Positions 8,161 to 14,551 of a stretch of 14,551 bases of DNA are shown one piece after another. How positions within the stretch are numbered: position 1 is the stretch's first letter; every line of letters begins with the position of its first letter. The DNA is taken from NCBI GenBank assembly GCA_964368605.1, contig CAYJBP010000057.1, positions 1 through 14,551 of the forward strand, read 5' to 3'. The notes under the pieces are model-generated. The model saw only the letters and a program-made list of their open reading frames with translations, ran no database searches and had not been told where the DNA came from. Source of the stretch: CAYJBP01 sp964368605 (lineage in GTDB: Bacteria; Bacillota; Dehalobacteriia; UBA4068). The translations under genes and the position numbers were made by a program.

Positions 8161-8463
8161 TTATTTCTCCTTTTTAGCCTGTGGGAAAGATATTTTAGCA
8201 CCCAGTAAAATCATAGCCTTGATTACACTTTGGGTGGTATGGCGATCATAATCCTTTTCGGATTCGCTTAAATCGGCATAGGGGATTAGGCCGGGATGCT
8301 GCTTTTGTAAATCATCGCGTTTAGCTCCATAAACCCAGCCATCGGCCAGCCGCCCTGCTGCCCATACTTCATGGGTATTGGCCGCTAATTGTTCGATAAA
8401 AGGTTCTAAATCGGCAGGCAAGTTTATCTGCGATATATCTAAGGGATGGGGAGTATAATTCAT
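8161..8463 (-). CDS. Stand-alone RyR (ryanodine receptor repeat) domain protein
   Basis: A 100-aa protein that is almost entirely one RyR domain. Diagnostic features in order are the N-terminal P-x-P-x-DIS..NLP segment (5-16), the helix with AANTHEVWA (27-35), GRLADGWVYGAKRD (37-50), HPGLIPYADL (56-65), SESEKDYDR (66-74) and a closing helix ending LLGAKI (86-91). This domain is best known as the paired RY1&2 and RY3&4 units of animal ryanodine receptor calcium channels; single copies occur in bacteria and phages with no settled function. The ATG follows AAGGAGG, 23 nt after the TIR gene stop. The next gene carries a second, more divergent RyR-like domain, so the pair may form a hetero-oligomer, as RY units pair in the animal receptor. 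Confidence 0.9.
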   Translation of the reverse strand: MNYTPHPLDISQINLPADLEPFIEQLAANTHEVWAAGRLADGWVYGAKRDDLQKQHPGLIPYADLSESEKDYDRHTTQSVIKAMILLGAKISFPQAKKEK

Positions 8464-8486
8464 AGTATCCTCCTTTTTATTGCTAA

Positions 8487-11400
8487 TTAGATTGAGTTAA
8501 TTGCATTTATTATAGAACTAAACTGTTCAGGGCTTGTTGCTTGATCGACAATTCTTACTCCCATACTGCCCGCTTCAAATTCAAACTGATAGGGATTAAA
8601 AATAGCTGTTGCCTCATCATAGCGCAAAACGGTTAGGGTTTTTTGGCGATTTAAGCTATCGGCTAAGATTTGAAAAAAGCTATCGATTAAATCTTGGCTA
8701 TTATTATAATCGGCCATTTGCCATTGGTTTAAGCCAATAATTATATCATAAGGTTTAAGCCCTGCTTGCTCGGCCGGACTATCGGCCATTACCTCTAAAA
8801 CAATAATTGCCAGTTGGCCAAATTGGTCAATAAAAAGGGTATTGCCTGCCGTATCATAATAAGTTTGCTCTATGATTAAGCCATTTTGATCATAGGTAGT
8901 TGCCACCGCCGCAAAATTTTCCGCAGCTAATAATATCGGTTCTTCGTCTATGCCATAATAGGCACGGTAAATTTCCCGATTGGCGGCATCAAATTCTTTT
9001 TTTACCACGGCATAGCCGGCATTATTTAAGCTAAGTTGATTATCTGTACCATAAGAATATTCGGCAATAGGATTGCCTTTTAAATCATAAACTGTTTGCC
9101 AAGCGGCGCTGCCATAAGCATTGCTAAGCGGTTGGCCATCTAAGCCAAAATAGCTAATCGATATTTGCTGCCCTCTTTGATCAAAAACCTGGACAGCCTT
9201 AGCATAGCCATGATCATTAAGAAGGGTAGGCTTACCATCAACCCCCAAATAACTGCTTTCCAGCAAATAGCCACGCTGATCATAAAGGCCTTGCCAAGCG
9301 GCATAGCCCCGATTATTATTAATTGGCAAGCCATCTAAATCATAAAAAGATTCGCTAATGATATTATTACGCTGATCATATTGAAATTGGCGGCTATATA
9401 TGCCCTCGGCATTGCTAATCGGTTGATTATCAGTTCCATAATAGGCTACTTCAATTAAATTGCCATGATCATCATAGTTATTGCGGATTAGGGCATAATC
9501 CAAGCTTACCGGGATTATTAATTGATTATTTAAATCATAATAGGCTTCTTCAATTTTATTGCCGCTTTGATCATAAACAGCTTTCACTTGGGCATAGTGG
9601 CCATTAAGATTTAGGCTGGGGTTGCCGTCTATATCATAATAATTTTCGCTAATTGAATTGCCCAAAACATCATATCCAAAAGCAATGCCGGCATAGCCTT
9701 CCTGATAATAAGTAGGCCGGCCATCGCTACCAAAATAATCAATTTTAATAATCCTGCCATATTGATCATAGGCAAATTTGGCCTGCGCATAGTTATCTTG
9801 ATTAATAATCATTTGCTGATTATTATCCCAATATGTTTGCTCGATAGTGCGTCCATAATAATCATTACTAAAGGTGATATAAGCATAACCTTGATCGGTT
9901 ATAGTTAAATTACCCTCTGTATCATAGTAGGAATCCCGAATAACATAATCATGCTGATCATAGCTGCGTTTAATGGTTGCATAGCCATCTACTAAAAGCG
10001 GCTGCCGATCGGTGCCAAAATAGGTTTGTTCAATTAAATTATCGCGTTGATCATAAGTAGATTTTAAATAGGCATAATTAGCGCTACTATAAGCTAATTG
10101 ACCATCAAGGCCATAGCTATAAGTTGCGGTATTATTGCCCCGTTGATCATAAACATATTCAATCGAGGCTACTAAATCATTAGTGGCAATGATCGGTTGG
10201 CCTGCGGTATCAAAATAGGCTATTTTAAGCAAATTGCCTTTAGCATCATAGTTAGTAGCAATTTGGGCTGCGCCCAGCTTTGCTAAAATAGGCAAGCCCT
10301 CTGTGCCTAAATAAGCTGTTTTAAGCAGATTACCCTGCTGATCATAGCTATAATTAATGGCAGCTACCCCTAAATAGGCATCTAAAATTGGCTGATTATC
10401 TAAACCATAATAAAGCTCTTGCTCGATAGCGCCATATTGATTAAGCCGATACTCGATCTTGGCTACTCCCAATTTTTGATTGATAATAGGTAATTGATCT
10501 AACCCAAAATAAGTTTGCGATTGAAAACCGGGCTGATACAGGTACTTAATACCGGCATAGCCATCCGAGCCTAAAATTAATTGTTCCTCTTGATCATAAA
10601 GCCATTGTTCGATTAAATAGCCCTGATCATTATAGGTATTTTTGATATAGGCAATGCCGTCGGCTCTGCCTGTAACTGCCCCTTGCCAATCATAGCTATA
10701 ATAGCCGCCTAAATTACCCCATTGATCATAAATAATTTGGCCACTATCATTGGTTAAGGCTTGCCAACCGGCAATGCCTTGGCCATTAGCTATTGGCTGA
10801 CCTTCCTGATCAAAAGTGGCTTGGCCAATATGATTGCCGCGTTCGTCATAGCTGTTTTTAAGCAGGGCATAGCCAAATTTGGCTATGGTTAATTGGCCTT
10901 GGCTATCATAATAACTTTCCTCCACCATATTGCCACGGCCATCATAAAGTTGCCGATAAGAGGCTATGCCATCGGCCGACAAAACAGGATTATCCTGCTG
11001 ATCATAATAAGCAAAACCAATAATATTCCCGTATTGATCATAGGGGGAATTATCAATTAGCACAGCCTTGGCCGAGGCATAGCCGTTTTTGGCAATAATT
11101 GGTTGCCGATCGATGCCATAATAGGCAGTTTGCAAAATATTACCCTGCTCATCGCTCTCAATACGCTCGATAGCATAGCCATCATCAATTAAAGTTAAAT
11201 TATGGGCGGTATCATAATAAGCATATTCGCTAATAAAGCCATTCTGATCATAAGTAAACTGGCACATGGCATCGCCATATTTGCTTAAAACCGCTGCATT
11301 TTCGGTATCGGTATAGGCAATTTGGCTAACTCGGCCTTGTTGATCATGGCTATAATTAATATTGGCATAGCCGTCATCAATAATGGTTGGCTTAAGCTCG

Positions 11401-12896
11401 GTATCCAGATAATGGCGGTCTGTAATTAGGCCGTTTGCAGTAATTAAGCTTAGCTTAGCCCAGCCGTCACCATTAAGGCTAAGTTCTTGCTCGGCATCTA
11501 CATAGTAAAATTCACTGATATTAAGGTTTTGATCATAAGATATTTGATAAATAGGCGGTTGACTGCCTTCAAAAATAGGCTCGCCCTGTTTATTTAAAGT
11601 TTCCACTTTAATTAGCTGATGGTTTTGATTATAAGTATAGCGTGTAGAATAGCGGCCATTATTTAAGCTGATTCTTTGCTGGTTAATATCCAAATAAAAT
11701 TCTTCTAAAATTTGGCCATTTGTTTCGTCTACAATATATTCTTTGCCAAAAATACCATTGGCATCGGCCGCCGGATCATTAAGGCTATTTTTTTTATAGA
11801 TTACCTTAGTTATATAGCCATTGGTATAGCTATATTGATAACGGGTAATGGCACTACGGCTACCGGCATTGGCATTAAAAATATCCGTTGTCACCGTATT
11901 AGCAGCCAGGGTAAGGGCATTAGCATCATTAAGCGGGTTCTGAAAATCGGCAATTTGGCGATTGGACGAATAGTCAAAAACAACCAAACTTTTGCCGGCT
12001 GCCGAAAAATGCTCGACCCGATAGCTATTATCGGCTAAAAAAGAGTAAGTGGCAATTGCTACTTTAGGCTCGGCAAAATCGCTATTATCGGGATTGATGG
12101 CGATATTATATTTATTCTCGTAGCGAACCTCGTATTGCTGATAACTGGCATAGAATTTAAGGCCTTCAAAAACATTTTGGCGGGTGATTGTAAAATGGCC
12201 ATTTTTTTGAGCAACCTGATTAGAACTAAGCTCGCCAATGCCAATCGGCACGCCGTCTTTAAGCGCATAATCCAGATAATCGGCCGATTTGGGCATATAA
12301 AAGTTGGCAATACTTAAAATAACCGCTATTAAACAGGCACTAAAGGCCGCGGTGATTAAACGCCTTTGCTTTTGCCGCTTTTGCTCCCTTTTAATAATCG
12401 TATCGGCGCTTACACCTAAAATAGTAGCAATAATTTTAAGCAGGGCTTTATGACGACCATCCTGCTTAAAACTGATGCCCAGGTATTCGCTTTGATAATC
12501 ATCAATTGCTTTAGGAAAACAACGCTGTTTAGGGTCGGGATGATCGGGTGAGCCATCGATAATCACCGGAATAATATATTCCGCACCCCTTAGCTTACGA
12601 AAGGTTTCGACCTCATAATTGATATATTGGCTATTTTCCAGCACATTAGGCGAACAGATAAGTATCATATACTTACACTGCTTCATTTCTTCCATAATAG
12701 ATTCTTTTAATAAAGTGCCGGCTAAGTCGTCAACATCACGAAAGCATTTTTTTAGTTTTTTAGCCAGGCCAAATTCTTTGCATAATTTAGCGGGCAGACG
12801 ATAGCTTTCCAGTTTTTTTTGAATCCACTCTGCTTCTTTTTTATCTAAATGCTTATAACTGATAAATGCCGAATAAAGAAAGTTTTGTTTTTCCAT
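8487..12896 (-). CDS. TIR-TM-(YD-like repeats)-PDZ transmembrane receptor-like protein
   Basis: A 1469-aa protein. Residues 5-135 are a TIR domain: AFISYKH (10-16), CFRDVDDLAG (51-60), the YMILICSP strand (77-83) and S-x-Y-I-N-Y-E (89-95), in which E95 occupies the position of the catalytic glutamate of NAD-cleaving TIRs. A basic stretch (KREQKRQKQRR, 169-179) precedes one membrane helix (180-201), so by the positive-inside rule the TIR is cytoplasmic and the rest is outside. Residues 350-1360 carry about 30 degenerate copies of a ~33-aa repeat: YDQ-x-GN, then YYD-x-x-GQP, then GYA. Residues 1362-1455 form a PDZ domain (DSPAEQAGLKPYDII). Start choice: the frame opens at a TTG at 12938, but only the ATG at 12894-12896 has a ribosome binding site (GGGAGA, spacer 7-8 nt), which adds no upstream residues to the TIR. 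It is the first gene of the operon. NADase or cyclase activity is inferred. Confidence 0.88.
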   Translation of the reverse strand: MEKQNFLYSAFISYKHLDKKEAEWIQKKLESYRLPAKLCKEFGLAKKLKKCFRDVDDLAGTLLKESIMEEMKQCKYMILICSPNVLENSQYINYEVETFRKLRGAEYIIPVIIDGSPDHPDPKQRCFPKAIDDYQSEYLGISFKQDGRHKALLKIIATILGVSADTIIKREQKRQKQRRLITAAFSACLIAVILSIANFYMPKSADYLDYALKDGVPIGIGELSSNQVAQKNGHFTITRQNVFEGLKFYASYQQYEVRYENKYNIAINPDNSDFAEPKVAIATYSFLADNSYRVEHFSAAGKSLVVFDYSSNRQIADFQNPLNDANALTLAANTVTTDIFNANAGSRSAITRYQYSYTNGYITKVIYKKNSLNDPAADANGIFGKEYIVDETNGQILEEFYLDINQQRISLNNGRYSTRYTYNQNHQLIKVETLNKQGEPIFEGSQPPIYQISYDQNLNISEFYYVDAEQELSLNGDGWAKLSLITANGLITDRHYLDTELKPTIIDDGYANINYSHDQQGRVSQIAYTDTENAAVLSKYGDAMCQFTYDQNGFISEYAYYDTAHNLTLIDDGYAIERIESDEQGNILQTAYYGIDRQPIIAKNGYASAKAVLIDNSPYDQYGNIIGFAYYDQQDNPVLSADGIASYRQLYDGRGNMVEESYYDSQGQLTIAKFGYALLKNSYDERGNHIGQATFDQEGQPIANGQGIAGWQALTNDSGQIIYDQWGNLGGYYSYDWQGAVTGRADGIAYIKNTYNDQGYLIEQWLYDQEEQLILGSDGYAGIKYLYQPGFQSQTYFGLDQLPIINQKLGVAKIEYRLNQYGAIEQELYYGLDNQPILDAYLGVAAINYSYDQQGNLLKTAYLGTEGLPILAKLGAAQIATNYDAKGNLLKIAYFDTAGQPIIATNDLVASIEYVYDQRGNNTATYSYGLDGQLAYSSANYAYLKSTYDQRDNLIEQTYFGTDRQPLLVDGYATIKRSYDQHDYVIRDSYYDTEGNLTITDQGYAYITFSNDYYGRTIEQTYWDNNQQMIINQDNYAQAKFAYDQYGRIIKIDYFGSDGRPTYYQEGYAGIAFGYDVLGNSISENYYDIDGNPSLNLNGHYAQVKAVYDQSGNKIEEAYYDLNNQLIIPVSLDYALIRNNYDDHGNLIEVAYYGTDNQPISNAEGIYSRQFQYDQRNNIISESFYDLDGLPINNNRGYAAWQGLYDQRGYLLESSYLGVDGKPTLLNDHGYAKAVQVFDQRGQQISISYFGLDGQPLSNAYGSAAWQTVYDLKGNPIAEYSYGTDNQLSLNNAGYAVVKKEFDAANREIYRAYYGIDEEPILLAAENFAAVATTYDQNGLIIEQTYYDTAGNTLFIDQFGQLAIIVLEVMADSPAEQAGLKPYDIIIGLNQWQMADYNNSQDLIDSFFQILADSLNRQKTLTVLRYDEATAIFNPYQFEFEAGSMGVRIVDQATSPEQFSSIINAINSI

Positions 12897-12903
12897 AGAC
12901 GCT

Positions 12904-12909
12904 TCTCCC
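12904..12909 (-). promoter_or_regulatory. Ribosome binding site that decides the TIR gene start
   Basis: GGGAGA on the minus strand lies 7-8 nt before the ATG at 12896. The upstream in-frame candidates (TTG at 12938 and the ATG nine codons later) have no Shine-Dalgarno sequence, and the TTG overlaps the AT-rich start of the predicted transcript. Confidence 0.7.
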
Positions 12910-12950
12910 ATAGCTATAAATAGGAATATATTGCTCAATTATATATATAT

Positions 12951-12967
12951 TATTATACAATATAATA
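12951..12967. promoter_or_regulatory. Palindrome over the -10 box of the TIR operon, candidate operator
   Basis: TATTATA-CAA-TATAATA is a 17-bp sequence with perfect 7-bp arms. It covers the whole -10 hexamer, so a protein bound here would block RNA polymerase. The surrounding DNA is very AT-rich, which raises the odds of a chance palindrome. Confidence 0.35.
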
Positions 12968-12980
12968 TTTACAAATACAA
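12952..12980 (-). promoter_or_regulatory. Promoter of the six-gene TIR/RyR operon
   Basis: On the minus strand a perfect -10 hexamer TATAAT (12952-12957) lies 17 nt downstream of TTGTAT (12975-12980), giving a leader of roughly 50 nt before the TIR ribosome binding site. The -35 element is weak (three of six consensus bases), which would fit a promoter that is activated or kept low. The -10 box lies in a 17-bp palindrome. Confidence 0.6.
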
Positions 12981-12999
12981 TACGTTAATTGCAAAATGG

Positions 13000-13099
13000 N
13001 NNNNNNNNNNNNNNNNNNNNNNNNNNNNNNNNNNNNNNNNNNNNNNNNNNNNNNNNNNNNNNNNNNNNNNNNNNNNNNNNNNNNNNNNNNNNNNNNNNN
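13000..13099. other. Assembly gap (100 N)
   Basis: Exactly 100 undetermined bases, a scaffold join of unknown true length. It separates the minus-strand TIR operon from the plus-strand MarR/nitroreductase cluster, so the two may not be true neighbours. Confidence 0.98.
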
Positions 13100-13300
13100 A
13101 AAGCGGATGAAAAGCGGCTGGCCCAAAATAAAAATGACATCATAGGGGTGTTTTTTATTTTGTTATTAGTAGTTGAAAAAGATGTCATCCTCTTTTTGCT
13201 ATGTATGCGAAATAGCATCTATTGGGCAGAATATAAGTGGCGATATGAGAACCTATCCGCTTATCAATAGTAATAAGTAATTTTAGGGCCGAAAAAATCA
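13100..13300. other. Gene-free stretch after the gap
   Basis: No gene can be supported. An open plus-strand frame entering from the gap and stopping at 13270 (about 57 readable residues, hydrophobic centre) could be the tail of a gene lost in the gap, but it matches no family I recognise. A perfect 8-bp inverted repeat (ATGACATC 13134-13141, GATGTCAT 13181-13188) has a 39-nt loop, with a T-run near its end on the plus strand and directly after it on the minus strand. Confidence 0.35.
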
Positions 13301-13340
13301 ATATCATGGTATTAAATTTTATGATAATCTATGATATACT
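13301..13340 (+). promoter_or_regulatory. Extended -10 promoter with inverted repeats upstream of marR-type gene
   Basis: TATACT (13335-13340) is preceded by TG one base upstream (TGATATACT), an extended -10 element; TTAAAT (13312-13317) lies 17 nt upstream as a poor -35. ATATCAT (13301-13307) and ATGATAT (13331-13337) are perfect inverted repeats flanking this region, and TATGATA occurs twice in direct orientation 10 bp apart (13320-13326, 13330-13336). The copies overlap the -10 box, as expected of an autoregulatory MarR operator. Confidence 0.5.
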
Positions 13341-13350
13341 ATAAAAAAAG

Positions 13351-13803
13351 GTGGTGGTTTATATAGAAGAACAATTGCAGTTTTTCCGTTTACTAAGGAG
13401 TACAAAAAGTGCCATAGAAAAAGCCACAAATAGTGAACTTAAAAAAGTTGGGCTTACCATTGCGCAGGGGCATATCACCTTGTTTTTACAAGCACAAAAC
13501 GATCATCAAGCAACATTGAAAGACCTTGAAATGGTCTTACAGGTAGCGCAATCAACCGTTGTACTTATGGTATCAAAGTTAGAAAAAAAGGGTTTTGTAA
13601 TGACATACAACTCTGCTGTTGACAGACGAGTTAAATATGTAGTGCTAACAAATAAAGGTAAAAAATGTGCTGCTTTTGTGCTAGAAAGTATGGCTAATGT
13701 GCAAAATGAGGCTTTGGCCTCTATTAACGAAAGCGAAAGGTTGATATTTCTTGATTTACTCGCAAGAATAAATAATAAGTTAGACAAAAAGTCAAAATGT
13801 TAG
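13351..13803 (+). CDS. MarR-family transcriptional regulator
   Basis: A 150-aa DNA-binding repressor-type protein of normal MarR length. It has an N-terminal helical dimerisation segment (8-30), LTIAQGHITLFL (35-46), a helix-turn-helix with the recognition helix near AQSTVVLMVSKLEKKG (66-81), the winged loop with the conserved D-x-R (DRR 91-93) running into KYVVLTNKG, and C-terminal dimerisation helices. The start is uncertain: the frame opens with two GTG codons (13351, 13354) that overlap the AGGTGG Shine-Dalgarno-like sequence, so a downstream non-ATG start such as TTG at 13375 is possible. It is transcribed with the nitroreductase gene 35 nt downstream, and MarR proteins often repress an adjacent redox or efflux gene in response to small ligands or oxidants. 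C150 is its terminal residue and could be redox-active, but this is speculative. Confidence 0.88.
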   Translation: MVVYIEEQLQFFRLLRSTKSAIEKATNSELKKVGLTIAQGHITLFLQAQNDHQATLKDLEMVLQVAQSTVVLMVSKLEKKGFVMTYNSAVDRRVKYVVLTNKGKKCAAFVLESMANVQNEALASINESERLIFLDLLARINNKLDKKSKC

Positions 13804-13838
13804 CTATATCAAAATTTTTATAAAAAAGGAGAATACTT

Positions 13839-14432
13839 ATGAAATTAACGGATTTAATCACCAACAGGCGCAGTATTTATAGCTTGGGCAAAAATGTGGC
13901 AATTCAAGACGAAACCATTAATGAGCTTGTTAAAACTTATGTTTCACAATGCCCTTCTGCCTTTAATTCGCAGACTTCAAAAGTGGTGATTCTGTATAAA
14001 AATCAACATGATGCACTTTGGGATTTGTTAAGCGATAAGATGGAACAAATTCTACCACCGGAGGCAATGAACGGTACTTTAGCAAAAATAGCCGGCTTTA
14101 AGGCTGCCTATGCCACGATATTGTTTTATGAAAATCAAGAGATAGTAGAGGGGCTCGAAAAGCAATTCCCTAGCTATGCCCATAATTTCCAGGCATGGTC
14201 GCAACAGGCGAGTGGCATGTTGCAATTGGCCGTATGGACGGGTTTAAGAGAGCTTAATTTGGGGGCAAATTTACAGCACTATAATGAGTTAATCGAAGCT
14301 GAAGTACGCACACTTTTCGGAGTGGACGCAAAGTACAAACTAATTGCCCAAATGCCTTTTGGCGAAATTTTAGAGCCTGCACCCGAAAAAGAAATTGCTA
14401 ATTTACACGAAAGATTTTCTACGATGGGCTAG
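13839..14432 (+). CDS. Nitroreductase-family flavoprotein, Frm2/CinD-like
   Basis: A 197-aa protein, the usual length for this family, which uses FMN and NAD(P)H to reduce nitroaromatics, quinones or related substrates. Visible landmarks are the FMN-phosphate-binding NRRSIY near residues 9-14, CPSAFNSQTSK (38-48), the GFKAAYATILFYEN segment (86-99), FPSYAHNFQAWS (110-121), the GANLQHYN loop (142-149) and the AQMPFGE strand (170-176). This set is typical of the Frm2-type subgroup, which lacks part of the usual cap and is linked to oxidative or metal stress and lipid signals. The ATG follows AAAAGGAG with a spacer of about 8 nt. It lies in the same direction as the MarR gene and is probably controlled by it. 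The protein is probably cytosolic. Confidence 0.88.
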   Translation: MKLTDLITNRRSIYSLGKNVAIQDETINELVKTYVSQCPSAFNSQTSKVVILYKNQHDALWDLLSDKMEQILPPEAMNGTLAKIAGFKAAYATILFYENQEIVEGLEKQFPSYAHNFQAWSQQASGMLQLAVWTGLRELNLGANLQHYNELIEAEVRTLFGVDAKYKLIAQMPFGEILEPAPEKEIANLHERFSTMG

Positions 14433-14457
14433 TGCTTAAAAAAAATGAAGGTTAGAT

Positions 14458-14551
14458 ATGTCTAAAAAAAATCAAAATTATAGCTAACGCCCCTTATAAA
14501 ATTATTGAGAATGTGCCATTACAAGAACTTGCAATAGAAGCCGCAAAATAG
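14458..14551 (+). pseudogene. Frameshifted small ORF, possibly CDGSH-type iron-sulfur protein N-terminus
   Basis: An ATG at 14458, preceded by GAAGG (14447-14451), opens a frame that stops after nine codons. A run of eight A residues (14464-14471) follows the second codon. With seven As the frame would read MSKKIKIIANAPYK then IIENVPLQELAIEAAK and stop at 14549-14551. The K-I-K-x-x-x-x-x-PY ... NVPLQE pattern resembles the N-terminus of small CDGSH iron-sulfur proteins, but the cysteine motif is not seen because the frame stops or the window ends. It may be a decayed gene, a sequencing error in the A-run, or the first part of a gene that is really longer. Confidence 0.4.

Noticed and set aside
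11712..12038. Plus-strand 108-aa open frame opposite the TIR gene
   Set aside because: It lies antisense to the well-supported repeat-encoding frame, has low-complexity isoleucine-rich content and no ribosome binding site.
8487..12896. RHS-type polymorphic toxin
   Set aside because: The repeats recall YD motifs, but there is no RHS core autocleavage motif, no C-terminal toxin domain and no immunity gene. The N-terminal TIR plus TM and the C-terminal PDZ point to a receptor-like protein.
12897..12938. TTG start at 12938 for the TIR gene
   Set aside because: No ribosome binding site precedes it, the added residues lie outside the TIR fold, and the ATG at 12896 has a clear GGGAGA site.
12985..13270. 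Open frames on both strands running through the second N block
   Set aside because: They are open mainly because N codons are not stops; the readable parts match no known family, though a lost gene tail cannot be excluded.
13506..13787. Minus-strand 93-aa open frame opposite the MarR gene
   Set aside because: A shadow of the MarR coding frame, with no independent support.

Overview
The window looks like a scaffold from a low-to-moderate GC Gram-positive-type anaerobe, most likely Bacillota. The support is strong AAGGAGG-type ribosome binding sites before nearly every gene, sigma-A-like promoters, a secreted protein ending in S-layer homology (SLH) domains, and frequent TTA/ATA/AAA codons. 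I cannot name the genus. Two runs of exactly 100 N (4228-4327 and 13000-13099) are scaffold joins. The window is therefore three contigs, and gene order across the gaps is less certain than within them.

Layout. (1) 1-4227: a large secreted GLUG-repeat/SLH surface protein on the minus strand with its own promoter and ribosome binding site. (2) 4328-12999: a contiguous minus-strand operon of six genes, spaced 2 to 23 nt apart, with a promoter just upstream of the first gene. In transcription order it encodes: a 1469-aa protein with a cytoplasmic TIR domain, one transmembrane helix, about 30 copies of a ~33-aa YD-like repeat and a C-terminal PDZ domain; a 100-aa stand-alone RyR (ryanodine receptor repeat) domain; a 666-aa membrane protein with tandem TrkA/RCK-like Rossmann domains and a C-terminal divergent RyR-like domain; an M48 metallopeptidase with a zinc ribbon; an 84-aa helical protein; and a 179-aa membrane-anchored zinc-ribbon protein. 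(3) 13100-14551: a plus-strand redox/stress cluster of a MarR regulator, a Frm2-type nitroreductase and a frameshifted, possibly CDGSH-like, fragment.

The most interesting part is the six-gene operon. The TIR protein has the layout of an animal Toll-like receptor: a repetitive ectodomain, a single membrane helix and a cytosolic TIR. It is co-transcribed with two RyR-domain proteins, one of them channel-like. TIR enzymes elsewhere cleave NAD and can make cyclic ADP-ribose isomers, and cyclic ADP-ribose is a classical modulator of ryanodine-receptor signalling in animals. A membrane-sensing, nucleotide-signalling defence or stress system is therefore a reasonable hypothesis, but it is inference from domain content and gene order only.

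A second structural oddity is a 100-bp tandem repeat that duplicates the 3' end of the last operon gene and is interrupted by the first assembly gap.
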